A program made the position numbers and the translations under genes. Below, in pieces: positions 26,478 to 36,397 of a DNA stretch of 62,019 bases. The notes beneath the pieces were generated by a model that did not search any database, had not been told where the DNA came from, and was given only the letters and a program-made list of their open reading frames with translations. This stretch comes from an uncultured Desulfobacterium sp. (lineage in GTDB: Bacteria; Desulfobacterota; DSM-4660; Desulfatiglandales; Desulfatiglandaceae): contig LT984854.1 of assembly GCA_900258555.1 (NCBI GenBank), forward strand, positions 329,136-391,154, given 5' to 3'. Numbering within the stretch: the first letter of the stretch is position 1; each line of letters starts with the position of its first letter.

Positions 26478-28283
26478 TTGAAATTTATTTTTATGACCGG
26501 ATATAAACAGATAATAGAGCAAAATACCGCGATTAATAAATGGATCTGTCTGCTGGTGTTATACTTGTCTTTGATCTTCCTCTTTATGACTCCAACAGAC
26601 ATCTTGTGTAAGGAAAAGGAGACTGCTCATGGCCTCCTTGCCGAGGCTGATCAGTGCCGTAAGGATCTTTTTAAATCTGAAGAGACCAAGACCCGCAACT
26701 ACTGGTTTGAGTGTATAGGGCTTTACAAAAACGTTTATGTAAAATATCCGAAGAGCGACGAGGCCGCCTGGGCCATGTACTATTCTGCAAGGCTTTATTC
26801 AGGCCTCTACGACATCTCAAAGAGGCCGGAAGATCTGGACGCTGCCTTTGAACTGTATCGGCGCCTGGCAGAGGAACATAAAGATCACCGTCTGGCCGAT
26901 GATGCACAGTACATGTTAGGGATGATCTTCAAGGCGGATAAGAATGATCCCAGCCAGGCCTATGTGGAATTTTTGAAGGTGGAGGTGAATTTCCCTTCAG
27001 GTGATATGGTTCCCGAAGCCAAAAAGAGAATCGAAGAACTATCTGTGATACTTGATGACAAGGCCAAGGAAAAGGATACAAGTAATGAGGAAAATAAAGA
27101 TAAAGCAAAAGAGAGTGCCTCTGTACCATATTCAAGCCTAATTTCAGTCACAGATATCCGCCACTGGTCTACGCCGAATTATACCCGTGTCGTGGTGTAT
27201 CTTGAAAATTCAGTCCCCTATGAACACCATCTCATCAAGGCCGATCCTGACGTCAAAAAGCCCAGGAGGCTCTATCTGGATCTGAAAAACGCCCGTGTCC
27301 CTAAAGAGATGAACAGCCGTATAGAGATAAAGGACGGCCTCCTACAGATGGCCAGAGCCGCGCAGTTTTCCGGCGATACAGTCAGAGTGGTCCTTGATAT
27401 AGAGAGCGTGGACAGTTTTAATGTCTTCAGCCTGCTTGATCCATTCAGGATAGTAGTGGATGTGCGCAAGGACAAAAAGAAAGACGATGGAAACAAAGAC
27501 CTGGCATCCGTCAGCAAGGAGCGGGTGAGAAAAGGCATAAGAAAGTCTGAAAAGCCTGATGAAAGTGTGTCTCTTGCAAGACAACTCGGCCTGAGTGTCA
27601 GCAGGATCGTCCTTGATCCGGGTCATGGTGGAAAAGATCCAGGCTGTCAAATCGGAAATGGGATTAAAGAAAAGGATATTGTATTAAAATTGGCAAAGAT
27701 TCTTGCATCCAAGATAAGGAATGAGTTGGGTTGTGAGGTGTTTTTGACCCGTTCAAAAGATGTCTTCCTGACCTTGGAGCAGCGAACGGCCATTGCGAAT
27801 ATGAAAAAGGCCGATCTTTTCATATCTCTTCATATCAATGCACACGAGGACAGCGGCATCTGGGGCCTTGAAACCTATTTTCTCAACATGGCGACTGATG
27901 AAACCTCTATGATGGTCGCTGCAAGGGAAAATTCTACTTCTCAGAAGAACATCAGCGATCTTCAGACCATCCTTAACGAGTTGATGATGAACACCAAGAT
28001 AAATGAATCCAGCCGGCTGGCCCATGAGGTCCAAAATGGTATGCTAACCCTGATTGACAATAGATATAAGATGTCGAAAAGCCTCGGGGTAAAACAGGCG
28101 CCTTTTTATGTCCTTATAGGTGCCGAGATGCCCGCAATCCTGGTCGAATCCGGCTTTTTGACCAACCCCACGGAAAGAAAAAGGCTCCTGTCGAACGAAT
28201 ATTACACCTGCGTTGCATCAGGCATTTGTAAGGGAATAAAGACCTACGTCAAGGGCATTGAGCTGGTATACCAGGGCAGGTAA
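26478..28283 (+). CDS. amiC: N-acetylmuramoyl-L-alanine amidase with TPR and AMIN domains
   Basis: 601 residues counted from a TTG at 26478; an ATG at 26493 is the likelier start. A hydrophobic N-terminal segment WICLLVLYLSLIFLF gives export. It continues with a TPR/YbgF-like repeat region (about 50-180), a charged linker, an AMIN domain (about 225-330), and the amidase_3 catalytic domain (about 370-595) with RIVLDPGHGGKDPGC (zinc His), a SLHINAH His, and a Glu in AILVESGFLTN. It cuts the septal peptidoglycan amide bond. The TPR extension is unusual compared with E. coli AmiC. Confidence 0.92.
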   Translation: MKFIFMTGYKQIIEQNTAINKWICLLVLYLSLIFLFMTPTDILCKEKETAHGLLAEADQCRKDLFKSEETKTRNYWFECIGLYKNVYVKYPKSDEAAWAMYYSARLYSGLYDISKRPEDLDAAFELYRRLAEEHKDHRLADDAQYMLGMIFKADKNDPSQAYVEFLKVEVNFPSGDMVPEAKKRIEELSVILDDKAKEKDTSNEENKDKAKESASVPYSSLISVTDIRHWSTPNYTRVVVYLENSVPYEHHLIKADPDVKKPRRLYLDLKNARVPKEMNSRIEIKDGLLQMARAAQFSGDTVRVVLDIESVDSFNVFSLLDPFRIVVDVRKDKKKDDGNKDLASVSKERVRKGIRKSEKPDESVSLARQLGLSVSRIVLDPGHGGKDPGCQIGNGIKEKDIVLKLAKILASKIRNELGCEVFLTRSKDVFLTLEQRTAIANMKKADLFISLHINAHEDSGIWGLETYFLNMATDETSMMVAARENSTSQKNISDLQTILNELMMNTKINESSRLAHEVQNGMLTLIDNRYKMSKSLGVKQAPFYVLIGAEMPAILVESGFLTNPTERKRLLSNEYYTCVASGICKGIKTYVKGIELVYQGR

Positions 28284-28313
28284 TATATATTTGAACTTTT
28301 ATCTTTATAACCA

Positions 28314-29933
28314 TCACCTGCCCTTCTGCCGATAATCCCTGTCTGATGATTTGCCAGAGCCCTGGTGTTCTCTGGCTTGATTTTGACCTTGACTATCCCT
28401 CTTTGTGCCTCTGCCTTCGACAGGCTGTTCTTGCCTCTCCAGCCTCTGCCCCCTGTCCTGTAATTGTTGCCCTTTGTTTCGTGACACCTGTCCACCGTCT
28501 TCCTTCCGGCCTTGGGTCTGCTGCTCGCGGACATTGGATCTCCTCCTTAATGGCTCAACATTGGGCTCTGATTTCGGCACCTTATAACGACTTGGAGGGT
28601 TCTTATCCCTTTCAACCTGGCCACTCTTATCTGTTTGGCGGACCTTCTGGGAATTTATCGGAGACCGCTCAATTTTCACCCTTTTTGGCTCAATTTTTCC
28701 AACAGGTCTTTCCTGCGTCCCCTTTTGTGCCCGGGTTTCCTGCTCTTTACGGTTGTTCCGAAAGGCGCGGACATCTTTCTGGCCTTCTCTGATAACCTGT
28801 CGCTCCTTTTCGTTCAGACGTTGAAATCGAAACGGGGTGTCTTTGCCCTTGGCCATTTTTGTCAGCGGCTCTGCAATAGCGGGCTCCAAAGGCCGTTTCG
28901 ATCCCGCCTTCCTTTGTCTTTCCTGATACTCCACCAGCGTGCGCGGCGGTCTAATATCTCTGCTTTGTCGACGTTCCTGATATCTCTTTTCCAAACGGTT
29001 TTCCCAGTCATGATCGTGCCGATTTCTCCAGCGCTCATGAGCATATATCGGATCATAACAGCGCTTCCTCGCATGTAGCGAAAACCATGGATATACCCCC
29101 CTGCTATAGTATTTGCGGGCATAGTAGTCTCCGAAATAATAATGGTGATAGCGGGGCCTCAAGAATAGATGATCATAAAATACATGCATATCAATCACAA
29201 AGGATGGTGTAAAAAAGAATGGAGGCGGAGGGAGAATCCAGCCAAAAGGAAAAACAACCGGGGCAAACAAAACACCCCTGCGAATGACAGTATAATCCCA
29301 GTACCCGCCCACAAATACAAATCCCATAGGTGTCCACACATAATGGCTGGGGACCCAGTCCCAGTCCGGATACATGGCCGCCCAGTAACCCGGACGCCAC
29401 ACATAACGCCCAGATCTCCACAACCAACAGCCGGGAATCCAGGTGTGGTCCGGTGAAGGTGCATTGCTATTAGGTCCTGCTTCCACCGATTCAGGAGGCT
29501 CAGGCAGATAATCGGCCTCGCTTGCATTGACGTCCAGCCAATAGCCGGAAATCCACTGATAACCTGTGTCGGTTTCGTTCCAATATCCTGGTATCCATTG
29601 CCGGCCAGGGGGAGGTACACGCCAAATCCCGCTGACCCAGATAAAGCCGTCCCTGTCATCATCCCAGGCCCAGTAACCGCTGACCCATTGAACATCACCT
29701 TCGGGTTTCTCCTCGGGCGGCACTTCCTCGATTGGGGAGGGTGGCGCCTTTGGAACAACTATGCCCGGCTCAGGATCAAATGAGGCTGTTTCAGCAAATG
29801 CCTCATGTACAGGTCCGGCAGTGAGCACTTCCGGTTCTTCATCCCCGATGACAGAACTCGCAGTCAATCCCATTGCTATTGTCGCCAGGACAGTAGTCAT
29901 GAAAAGGTTTCTGAGGCAATGCGGCATGATCAT
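28314..29933 (-). CDS. YXWGXW/WXXGXW-repeat secreted protein with basic tail
   Basis: 539 residues with AAGGAG and a signal peptide (about 1-30, ending ASSVIGDEE). Residues 70-220 hold repeats of the WV-SGYW / WIPGYW kind (VQWVSGYWAWDD, FIWVSGIWRVPP, QWIPGYWNE, YQWISGYWLDV, HTWIPGCWLW, YVWRPGYW), matching the WXXGXW repeat family of cell-envelope proteins. The second half (about 300-539) is a low-complexity tail of Arg, Gln, Lys and Glu with no fold visible. Function unknown; a periplasmic or surface location is expected. Confidence 0.85.
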   Translation of the reverse strand: MIMPHCLRNLFMTTVLATIAMGLTASSVIGDEEPEVLTAGPVHEAFAETASFDPEPGIVVPKAPPSPIEEVPPEEKPEGDVQWVSGYWAWDDDRDGFIWVSGIWRVPPPGRQWIPGYWNETDTGYQWISGYWLDVNASEADYLPEPPESVEAGPNSNAPSPDHTWIPGCWLWRSGRYVWRPGYWAAMYPDWDWVPSHYVWTPMGFVFVGGYWDYTVIRRGVLFAPVVFPFGWILPPPPFFFTPSFVIDMHVFYDHLFLRPRYHHYYFGDYYARKYYSRGVYPWFSLHARKRCYDPIYAHERWRNRHDHDWENRLEKRYQERRQSRDIRPPRTLVEYQERQRKAGSKRPLEPAIAEPLTKMAKGKDTPFRFQRLNEKERQVIREGQKDVRAFRNNRKEQETRAQKGTQERPVGKIEPKRVKIERSPINSQKVRQTDKSGQVERDKNPPSRYKVPKSEPNVEPLRRRSNVREQQTQGRKEDGGQVSRNKGQQLQDRGQRLERQEQPVEGRGTKRDSQGQNQAREHQGSGKSSDRDYRQKGR

Positions 29934-30353
29934 GTTTTTCTCCTTGATATTTAATTAGTTCTAAAAAAGCATCACATCCGTTAACTCACTTTAAAGAGGC
30001 TGATTTATGTGGCCCATTTTCAATCGTATTAAGATAATGATTTTTTGTGGGTTCAATGCTTAGACGCAAATAGGCCTGTCTTAGTTTACAACAGACTCCT
30101 GTGGGTTTGGATTGTAAAATGGAATGCCTGAATCTTTTTTACCATGAACAGGTTAGGTTCGGGCAAGAGGATGATGCTTATATGATGGAAGTGGGCCTGA
30201 CACCCAACGACCGAGAAAATAAACTGCTATGCACCAATTATCTGCATACAAATTTGGGCATGAGGAGATGATAACCGCTCCATCTCCCCAAAACCCATTG
30301 ATGACGAATTTGGCTTATTATTGAATAGACAGATTAGCTGCTGCTTAATTATT
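29934..30353. other. 420-bp intergenic region with a small possible ORF
   Basis: AT-rich leader of the YXWGXW gene (promoter on the minus strand) and 3' side of the lipoprotein gene. The only coding candidate is the small plus-strand ORF at 30119-30271. No terminator hairpin with a U-tract is seen. Confidence 0.4.
30119..30271 (+). CDS. Possible small ORF, 50 codons
   Basis: ATG at 30119 opens 50 codons ending at TGA 30269-30271. The product is polar (starts MECLNLFYHEQV, includes NDRENKLLCTNYLHTN) and unrecognised. No good ribosome site precedes it. It may be spurious. Confidence 0.2.
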   Translation: MECLNLFYHEQVRFGQEDDAYMMEVGLTPNDRENKLLCTNYLHTNLGMRR

Positions 30354-30710
30354 TTAATGAGCCGTTTCAGCTTCCGGTTTTGCCATGCCTTCAGCAGCTT
30401 CTTTTGGTGCCCCCATCAGGTCCTTGGCTTCTTCCTTTACTGCTTCAACTGCCTCTTTTGTTTCCTCTACAACGCCTTCAACAGCCCCTTTTTTCTCCGC
30501 CCCAGCCGTTTCCGCAGCGTCTTTGCCGGCCTCCGTCTTCTCTTCCACCACGCCCTTTTCAGGAGCGGTTTCGGGTTTGGCTGCTTCTTTTGTTACCATT
30601 CCTGATTGGGTGTCCGTCTGGCTTTTTGCCGGTTCTTCCTTCTTCTGACATGCAACTGAAAAAACAATAAAAAAACAGAAAACTATCAATAAAATCATAC
30701 ACCTTTTCAT
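30354..30710 (-). CDS. Small lipoprotein, Glu/Lys/Ala-rich
   Basis: 118 residues with GGAG upstream. N-terminal signal MKRCMILLIVFCFFIVFSVAC with the lipobox FSVAC (C21). The mature part is low-complexity, with repeated Glu, Ala, Lys and Thr (EAAKPETAPEKG, EETKEAVEAVKEEAKDL). The helical, apolipophorin-like appearance suggests an outer-membrane or periplasmic rod. Family not recognised. Confidence 0.75.
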   Translation of the reverse strand: MKRCMILLIVFCFFIVFSVACQKKEEPAKSQTDTQSGMVTKEAAKPETAPEKGVVEEKTEAGKDAAETAGAEKKGAVEGVVEETKEAVEAVKEEAKDLMGAPKEAAEGMAKPEAETAH

Positions 30711-30853
30711 TTCACATCTCCTTTGCTTTAAAAAAGTTTTTTTGTTTTGGTTAAACAGGTTGAAACTATATATTAATTTTGGTCAAAGTGCAAGATCAAA
30801 ACATGGCTATTGTCAACCAGCTGTGCCACATTCAACTCTTTCGCGGCCCCGAG

Positions 30854-33800
30854 TCAATTAAGGGCGGATAGAGACAGCTTAACAGACGGCTCTATATCGC
30901 CTGACATCTCTTCCGGGTCATTGGTTCCAATACGGTCGGCAGGGAGTCCGGCGCTGACTTTAAGCTCCTGAACAACCGCCTGGGCGCGGGTTTTTGCAAG
31001 CTCAATCAGGGCGTCTTGTGAAAGTGGCTCGCTCTCCACCAGCCTGACATAGAGCTCTCCTGCCCAGGCGGCGGCCTGATCAGGGCTTTTCATCCCCGGT
31101 ATAACTTTATAGAGCTTCAGGCTGTTGATCATCCGCGTGAAACCACCCTTCGCCTTTTTGCCTTTCTGTTGTGCGGGCAATTGGGGCGTGACGGTCCCTT
31201 TCTCTATCCCCTCCTCCAACTCATCCAGGGAGTCCTTTCCGAACCGTTTCTCATACATATCTTCCAGGGTGGATCGGGTACTGGAATCAGTAAAATCAAT
31301 CGGTCCCGGGTCTGCTTTCGGCTCAAGTTCTATCCCCATGCGTGTTGCAACCGCGCGGCGGACCCTCAAGTCTTTAAGTTCCTTACCATCGGTTTCAGTG
31401 CTGTATCTTCCCTGGACGTCGAGTTTGAGTTCAGGACGCTTTTGCAAGACATCGGCCAGTTTTTTAAGCTTTTCCGTTTCCGGCGGCGGTATCTCGTCTT
31501 TGCCCGGCTCAAATTCTACTGAATTAAACTTTTCAGCCTCTCCTTCCCCTAACAGGGACCCCAAGGCACGAAATGGCGATGTAACGGCCTTGTTCAAAAG
31601 GTTGACAAATGCCTTCCATATTAAAGAGCCTATACTGAACTGCGGGTTGTCCAGATCGCCTGAAACCGGGAGCCCAATGTCAATCATGCCGTTTGGGTCC
31701 TTCATAATAGCGACTGCCAGGCCAAGGGGCAGGCTGGTGGCGTCAGGGCTGTCAACCTTTTCACCAAGGACCAGATTATCTACAATGATCTTATTGTCTC
31801 CAACCAGTTTTTTGTCCTGAATCCGGTACTTGAGATCCATTGAGAGCTTGCCGGATTCTATGCGTCTGCCCGCGAATTTTCCGGAATAGGGGGAGAGATT
31901 TTTCAGCTCCACATTGCGGAAGACAATATTGATGTCGGTTGAACGTTTGAAATCATACAAACGCAGGGCCCCGTCTATCTTGGCAAGGCCGTATTTATCT
32001 ACCTTTCCATCCAGTTGCATATTGGCCAGGGCGTTTTTGTCAGAGGCAAGCCCTCCGATCATGCCCTTAAGATCGTGGATACGGGTCTGAAATTGGGGTT
32101 TGAGGCTAAAATCACCAAACAGGACGTTGCCATTTTGAATGCGAATCCTGCCTATTCGAAAGGAAAAATCATCGTCACCCTTTTTTGCCTTGGGCTTGGG
32201 GGGGGTTGGAGCCTTTTTTCCGCTTTCCTGTTCTTTTACTATGTTGGCCAGGTTTACGGTCCGGTCTTCTGCAATGATCAGCTCTCCCACCGGCCTGGAG
32301 ACTATGATCTCCTGGGTCTCAAACCTGCTTGGCTCTATCTTGAGCGTGAATTTAGGGAGTTGCACCGAATCAAAACCAAGAAAGGTCTTATTGGCTTTAG
32401 GTTTGCTCAGGCTAAACTGATTAAGGCTCAGTCCTCCAGTGTAAGCCATAAGTACCCCGGTTCCTGGTTTCCCATAGGTGAGGTTACCTTTGGTGGACAC
32501 CTTGGCCGACCGCAATTGCAGCGTGATGAATTCTTCCAGATAGGGCTGCAAAGGGGTGAGCGCCAGACCAGAGACATTTACATCCGCCTCCACCGAAGGG
32601 ACAGAGGGGATCACCTTGCCGCTGACACTCATTCCTCCACCCTCTTCAAAATCAAAACCCACCTTAAATCCCATGGGTGATTTACCGTCCACGTCCGTTA
32701 AAACAGTATTGAAGTTTTTGATATTTAAGAGTGGTTTGCCGGGCTGTTTACCAAGGTCTGAAATCCTTGACCCGAACCCTGTGATCTCAAATGACTTGAC
32801 AAGGAAATTCCAGGATGGGGTGGAAGGAGCCGCTGGTTCTGATTCAACAGCCTGTTTATCCCCGGATTTTGGCCCAAAAAGCTGGGCCCAGTTGAGTCTC
32901 CCCTGTTGATCAAGGCTCACATCCACGTGGCCGTTTCCCAGGGCAATACGCGACATTAAGATCGAACGGCCGCCGAGATCAAGTTGACCGCCTTCAATTG
33001 TCAGCTTGTCGGTCTGGAACTGCGGCCTGGGTGATTGAACACTGCCCAGTTGCACATCTGTCAGCTCGCTTGCGATTTCATTTACCGATATCTTGTTCTC
33101 CGCAGGGCCTGCCTCGATGGTGGTCTTGAACCTCAGGCCGAAATTGGAGATTTGGGCCTTGAGCGGGCTTGAGCGGCTTAAATCTTCAAGGTTAACGCCG
33201 ATGTCTCTCACCTCAACCGCGTCTACCTCGACTCTCAGGGGAGGCCCGGAATTCGTCGCAGGGGGTGTTTCAGGACTTGGAGCTGGAACTGATTCCGGGG
33301 ATGGAGGGGGGTCGTTTGGGACTGATGCAGGAGCTGTCTCTATGGCCGGCGCATCGCCTTGTTTTTCTTCATCTTTCTTGACTTCCCGGACTATCTGTTG
33401 GAGATTGGGGCGGCCTGACTCGTCAATTCGGACGTCCACCGTACCTCCCTCTATAAGGAGTCTTTCCACCCGCAAGACCTTTGTCGTCAAATCCATTTCA
33501 GGAGCAATCAATTCCAGTTTTTTTAACTCGAAAAAGGGCTTGTCGGCTCCAAGGAGCTTTAGCATGAGGTCAGAAAGACTGAACTGAACTCCACTTAGCT
33601 TTATCTGGATGGGCGAGTTGCTTGCGTCCAGTTGATAGGAAACCGTTCCATTGAGCTGCCCTTTGGGACGCTCAAGATTGAACTCGTCCCGCACGAATTT
33701 CCACAGGTTGGCGCCCCGAATAGCGCTTAAAGTCAACTTGCCCTTTGATCTAAGCGGCGCAAGGGTGACATCTCCCTCCCATTCGATGGTCCCTCCCTCG

Positions 33801-34414
33801 GAAGTGGTTACGGAAACATAGGCTGTTCCGTCATGCCCTTTGAGTGTAGAGAGGTTTTTGAAGTCAAGGTCGAGAGGGTCAATTGTCAATTCAGCCGGAC
33901 TGCTTTGACGCCTATCTACAACCGAGACCTTTCCCCCATTAATGGCAATGGCCTCCAAAAGCATTCGGAAAGGTTTGGCCTCTGTTTCCGGGGGTGCTTC
34001 ATGTTTAGTGGTTTCAGGAGACTTTGGGATGAGTTTTTGCAGGTTGAGCGTCCCATCAGGATCAAAGACCAGATGAAGAACAGGTTTGTCCAGAGAAATT
34101 TCCCGGAATACAGTCGCCCAACGAAACAGGCTGCTGATCTGATAATTAATAAAAAACCGTTCAAACTCTGCCAAAGGAGAGCCGTCTGCCTGGGTGAGAC
34201 GGAATCTGTTGATCTCAAAGGTCAGATAAAAAGGATTGATGCGCACACGGTCAATACCCGCCTGACATTGCATGTTTTCATGAATATATTTGGGCACATA
34301 CCATCGTATAATAAAAGGCGCGACGAGAAACCCTGTGATGGAGTAAAGAAGAAGGGCTGCAACCGGGATCAAAAAATACCTGCTGGTCAAGATTCTCCGG
34401 ATGTCTAAACGCAT
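30854..34414 (-). CDS. DUF748 (AsmA-like) inner-membrane/periplasmic protein
   Basis: 1186 residues with AAGGAG before the ATG. A single N-terminal membrane segment (about 13-35) is followed by a periplasmic body with DUF748/AsmA-like repeats (about 60-900), containing blocks such as LDKPVLHLVFDPDGTLNLQKL, RVERLLIEGGTVDV and RVEVDAVEVRDI. A Pro-rich spacer lies near 345-400. The C-terminal part has an OmpA-like segment FEPGKDEIPPPETEKLKKLADVL (about 960-1000). AsmA-like proteins bridge membranes and move lipids. Its role here is inferred from that family. Confidence 0.85.
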   Translation of the reverse strand: MRLDIRRILTSRYFLIPVAALLLYSITGFLVAPFIIRWYVPKYIHENMQCQAGIDRVRINPFYLTFEINRFRLTQADGSPLAEFERFFINYQISSLFRWATVFREISLDKPVLHLVFDPDGTLNLQKLIPKSPETTKHEAPPETEAKPFRMLLEAIAINGGKVSVVDRRQSSPAELTIDPLDLDFKNLSTLKGHDGTAYVSVTTSEGGTIEWEGDVTLAPLRSKGKLTLSAIRGANLWKFVRDEFNLERPKGQLNGTVSYQLDASNSPIQIKLSGVQFSLSDLMLKLLGADKPFFELKKLELIAPEMDLTTKVLRVERLLIEGGTVDVRIDESGRPNLQQIVREVKKDEEKQGDAPAIETAPASVPNDPPPSPESVPAPSPETPPATNSGPPLRVEVDAVEVRDIGVNLEDLSRSSPLKAQISNFGLRFKTTIEAGPAENKISVNEIASELTDVQLGSVQSPRPQFQTDKLTIEGGQLDLGGRSILMSRIALGNGHVDVSLDQQGRLNWAQLFGPKSGDKQAVESEPAAPSTPSWNFLVKSFEITGFGSRISDLGKQPGKPLLNIKNFNTVLTDVDGKSPMGFKVGFDFEEGGGMSVSGKVIPSVPSVEADVNVSGLALTPLQPYLEEFITLQLRSAKVSTKGNLTYGKPGTGVLMAYTGGLSLNQFSLSKPKANKTFLGFDSVQLPKFTLKIEPSRFETQEIIVSRPVGELIIAEDRTVNLANIVKEQESGKKAPTPPKPKAKKGDDDFSFRIGRIRIQNGNVLFGDFSLKPQFQTRIHDLKGMIGGLASDKNALANMQLDGKVDKYGLAKIDGALRLYDFKRSTDINIVFRNVELKNLSPYSGKFAGRRIESGKLSMDLKYRIQDKKLVGDNKIIVDNLVLGEKVDSPDATSLPLGLAVAIMKDPNGMIDIGLPVSGDLDNPQFSIGSLIWKAFVNLLNKAVTSPFRALGSLLGEGEAEKFNSVEFEPGKDEIPPPETEKLKKLADVLQKRPELKLDVQGRYSTETDGKELKDLRVRRAVATRMGIELEPKADPGPIDFTDSSTRSTLEDMYEKRFGKDSLDELEEGIEKGTVTPQLPAQQKGKKAKGGFTRMINSLKLYKVIPGMKSPDQAAAWAGELYVRLVESEPLSQDALIELAKTRAQAVVQELKVSAGLPADRIGTNDPEEMSGDIEPSVKLSLSALN

Positions 34415-34700
34415 TTTTCACTCCTTTCTCTACAAAGTGGAAAAGCCTACAGGCAAGTGTGTGATTTCAGTTTATTATCTGTCAACATAAAGAAAAGCCC
34501 GATATTGCCCGGTTAAATACTGCTTGAGAAAAGTCAGATGGTTTAGTTTAGGCGCAGGTGCGATGGAGCATATCTGTTCGCATCCACAAGGCATTTTACA
34601 ACAAAACAATTGACCCTACAACAGGTAATTGTAAGGCGAACAGCTTGACCTTGATCCAATTCTTTGACTTTTATCATCTTTTTATTACAATTATTCTCTC

Positions 34701-35522
34701 ATGGTCCAAAAGGTTTTAAAAGACAGGGTGAAATTTTACCCGGCCTATTGGGTAGGTCTTATTGCATTCGTCAGTGCGGGTCTTCTTTTTTTATTTGATA
34801 TACGATTAGCGGCAGTACCCCTGGCCCTTTTCCTGGCCCTATGTATCATTTCCCCTTTTTTCCCGGGTTTCGGCTTTTTCCTTCCCATCGTAAGTCACGG
34901 AAGAACTGATAAAATGGCCGTAGCAGTTACATTTGATGATGGTCCGTATGCCCTGACGACCCCGGAGCTATTGAGTCTCCTTTCAAAACATAATATTAAA
35001 GCGACCTTCTTTGTGGTGGGGAAAAAAGCGGCCCAAAGGCCTGAGTTGATAAAACAGATCATTGCCGAGGGCCATTGTATCGGAAACCATTCATTCAGTC
35101 ATGACAATTTTGTAATGTTGAAAAGCAGCAAAACATTATTTCGGGAAGTTTCATCTACCCAAGACACCTTAAAGGGCTTAGGTATATTGCCGTTGGCATT
35201 CAGACCGCCTGTGGGGATTACGAACCCGAGGCTTAAGAAGGTCCTCATAAAACTTGATATGTACAACGTCAATTTCAGTTGTCGCGCCATGGATTGTGGA
35301 AACAGGCGGATCACAGGATTGTCTTCAAGAATTTTAAAACGCGTCAGGCCCGGTGACATAATAGTCCTTCATGACAAGCCGCCTAAAAAAGAGGGGCTCA
35401 CCTTCTGGCTTAATGAGATAGAAACCATATTTTCAGGACTGAAAACAAAGGGCTATACCGTCCTGCCTCTGCCTGAGTTGATTGGAAAACCGGTTATGAT
35501 TAAGACCGAAGGGTCCCGATAA
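34701..35522 (+). CDS. Polysaccharide deacetylase (NodB family)
   Basis: 273 residues. One or two N-terminal membrane segments (about 15-55) anchor it. The NodB domain (about 75-255) keeps the metal motifs: VTFDDGPY (D, D), EGHCIGNHSFSH (His-x3-His), FRPPVG and IIVLHD. It removes acetyl groups from envelope glycans, such as peptidoglycan or an exopolysaccharide. It is divergent from the DUF748 gene with 286 bases between them, where both promoters must lie. The substrate is not determined. Confidence 0.92.
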   Translation: MVQKVLKDRVKFYPAYWVGLIAFVSAGLLFLFDIRLAAVPLALFLALCIISPFFPGFGFFLPIVSHGRTDKMAVAVTFDDGPYALTTPELLSLLSKHNIKATFFVVGKKAAQRPELIKQIIAEGHCIGNHSFSHDNFVMLKSSKTLFREVSSTQDTLKGLGILPLAFRPPVGITNPRLKKVLIKLDMYNVNFSCRAMDCGNRRITGLSSRILKRVRPGDIIVLHDKPPKKEGLTFWLNEIETIFSGLKTKGYTVLPLPELIGKPVMIKTEGSR

Positions 35523-35545
35523 GATAAGAAGTTACAAGAGAAACC

Positions 35546-36397
35546 TTAAACCGACTGATAGGCCTCGGATTCATGATATGGGTGTTGTATGCAGATCTGC
35601 TCATCTGAAACAGCTTCAAAAGGACGATCTTCATAATCAATCCTGGGCAGATACACATCGAATACCGTGCCCCTGCCCGGTTCACTGCATACCCGGATAT
35701 GTCCTCCACAACTTTTTACAATTTCAAATACGATGGAAAGGCCCAGTCCGCTGCCTTTGCCTTTGTCCTTTGTGGAATAGTACGGTTCGAAGATCCTGTC
35801 TATTGCTTCATGGGCTATCCCGTGGCCGTCATCGCCGACCGACAGGCATATATAGACTCCGGGAGCCATATTAAGATTGATTGAATCAGCCGGTTCAATA
35901 TCCGTCTCTTTTATGGTTATCTTCAGTTCGCCTCCGCCCTGGTCCATCGCATGGTAGCCGTTTATACACAGATTCATAATTATTCGCTGTATCTGAAGAG
36001 GATCAGCCATAACCCAGCAGTTTCCGTTGGACAGATCCTCGCTGAATTCAATGGGTACAGGCAGTGAGGTTCGAAGCAACCTTATGGTATCTTTGACTAC
36101 TGACGACACTTGCAATGGTCTTGGTCCATTATGATCCGGTCGGTTGGCGTTGAGCATCTTCTGGACCAGGGCCTGCGCACGTGCGCTTGCCATAAGCGCC
36201 TCTTCAAGATTGCCTCGGATCTGGCTCTTTTTGGGAACACGCTTTAAAGTTATCTCAATATTTCCAATTATGACATTGAGAAAGTTGTTAAAATCATGGG
36301 CAATTTTTCTGGCAGAATCTTGATCAAGTGTCTTGCTCTTCACGGAAGGAAATATACTTGGACTGTCCGTATGGATGCCTGAGATAAAAGGCTTCAT
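35546..36397 (-). CDS. Sensor histidine kinase (HisKA, HATPase)
   Basis: 283 residues with no sensor domain and no membrane segment. HisKA H34 in KIAHDFNNFLNVIIG; HATPase with NLCINGYHAM, VGDDGHGI and KGKGSGLGLSIVFEIV; conserved tail PGRGTVFDVYLPR. With only 30 residues before HisKA it must take its signal from partners. It is convergent with the deacetylase (24-base gap). No receiver gene is adjacent. Confidence 0.9.
   Translation of the reverse strand: MKPFISGIHTDSPSIFPSVKSKTLDQDSARKIAHDFNNFLNVIIGNIEITLKRVPKKSQIRGNLEEALMASARAQALVQKMLNANRPDHNGPRPLQVSSVVKDTIRLLRTSLPVPIEFSEDLSNGNCWVMADPLQIQRIIMNLCINGYHAMDQGGGELKITIKETDIEPADSINLNMAPGVYICLSVGDDGHGIAHEAIDRIFEPYYSTKDKGKGSGLGLSIVFEIVKSCGGHIRVCSEPGRGTVFDVYLPRIDYEDRPFEAVSDEQICIQHPYHESEAYQSV

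Noticed and set aside
30321-30670. Open plus-strand frames opposite the small lipoprotein
   Set aside because: They are low-complexity Ser/Pro/Leu/Phe mirrors of the Glu/Lys/Ala-rich lipoprotein gene, which has a ribosome site and a lipobox.
31125-33587. Several long antisense frames in the DUF748 gene
   Set aside because: They follow the codon bias of the sense gene and show no conserved motif or ribosome site.
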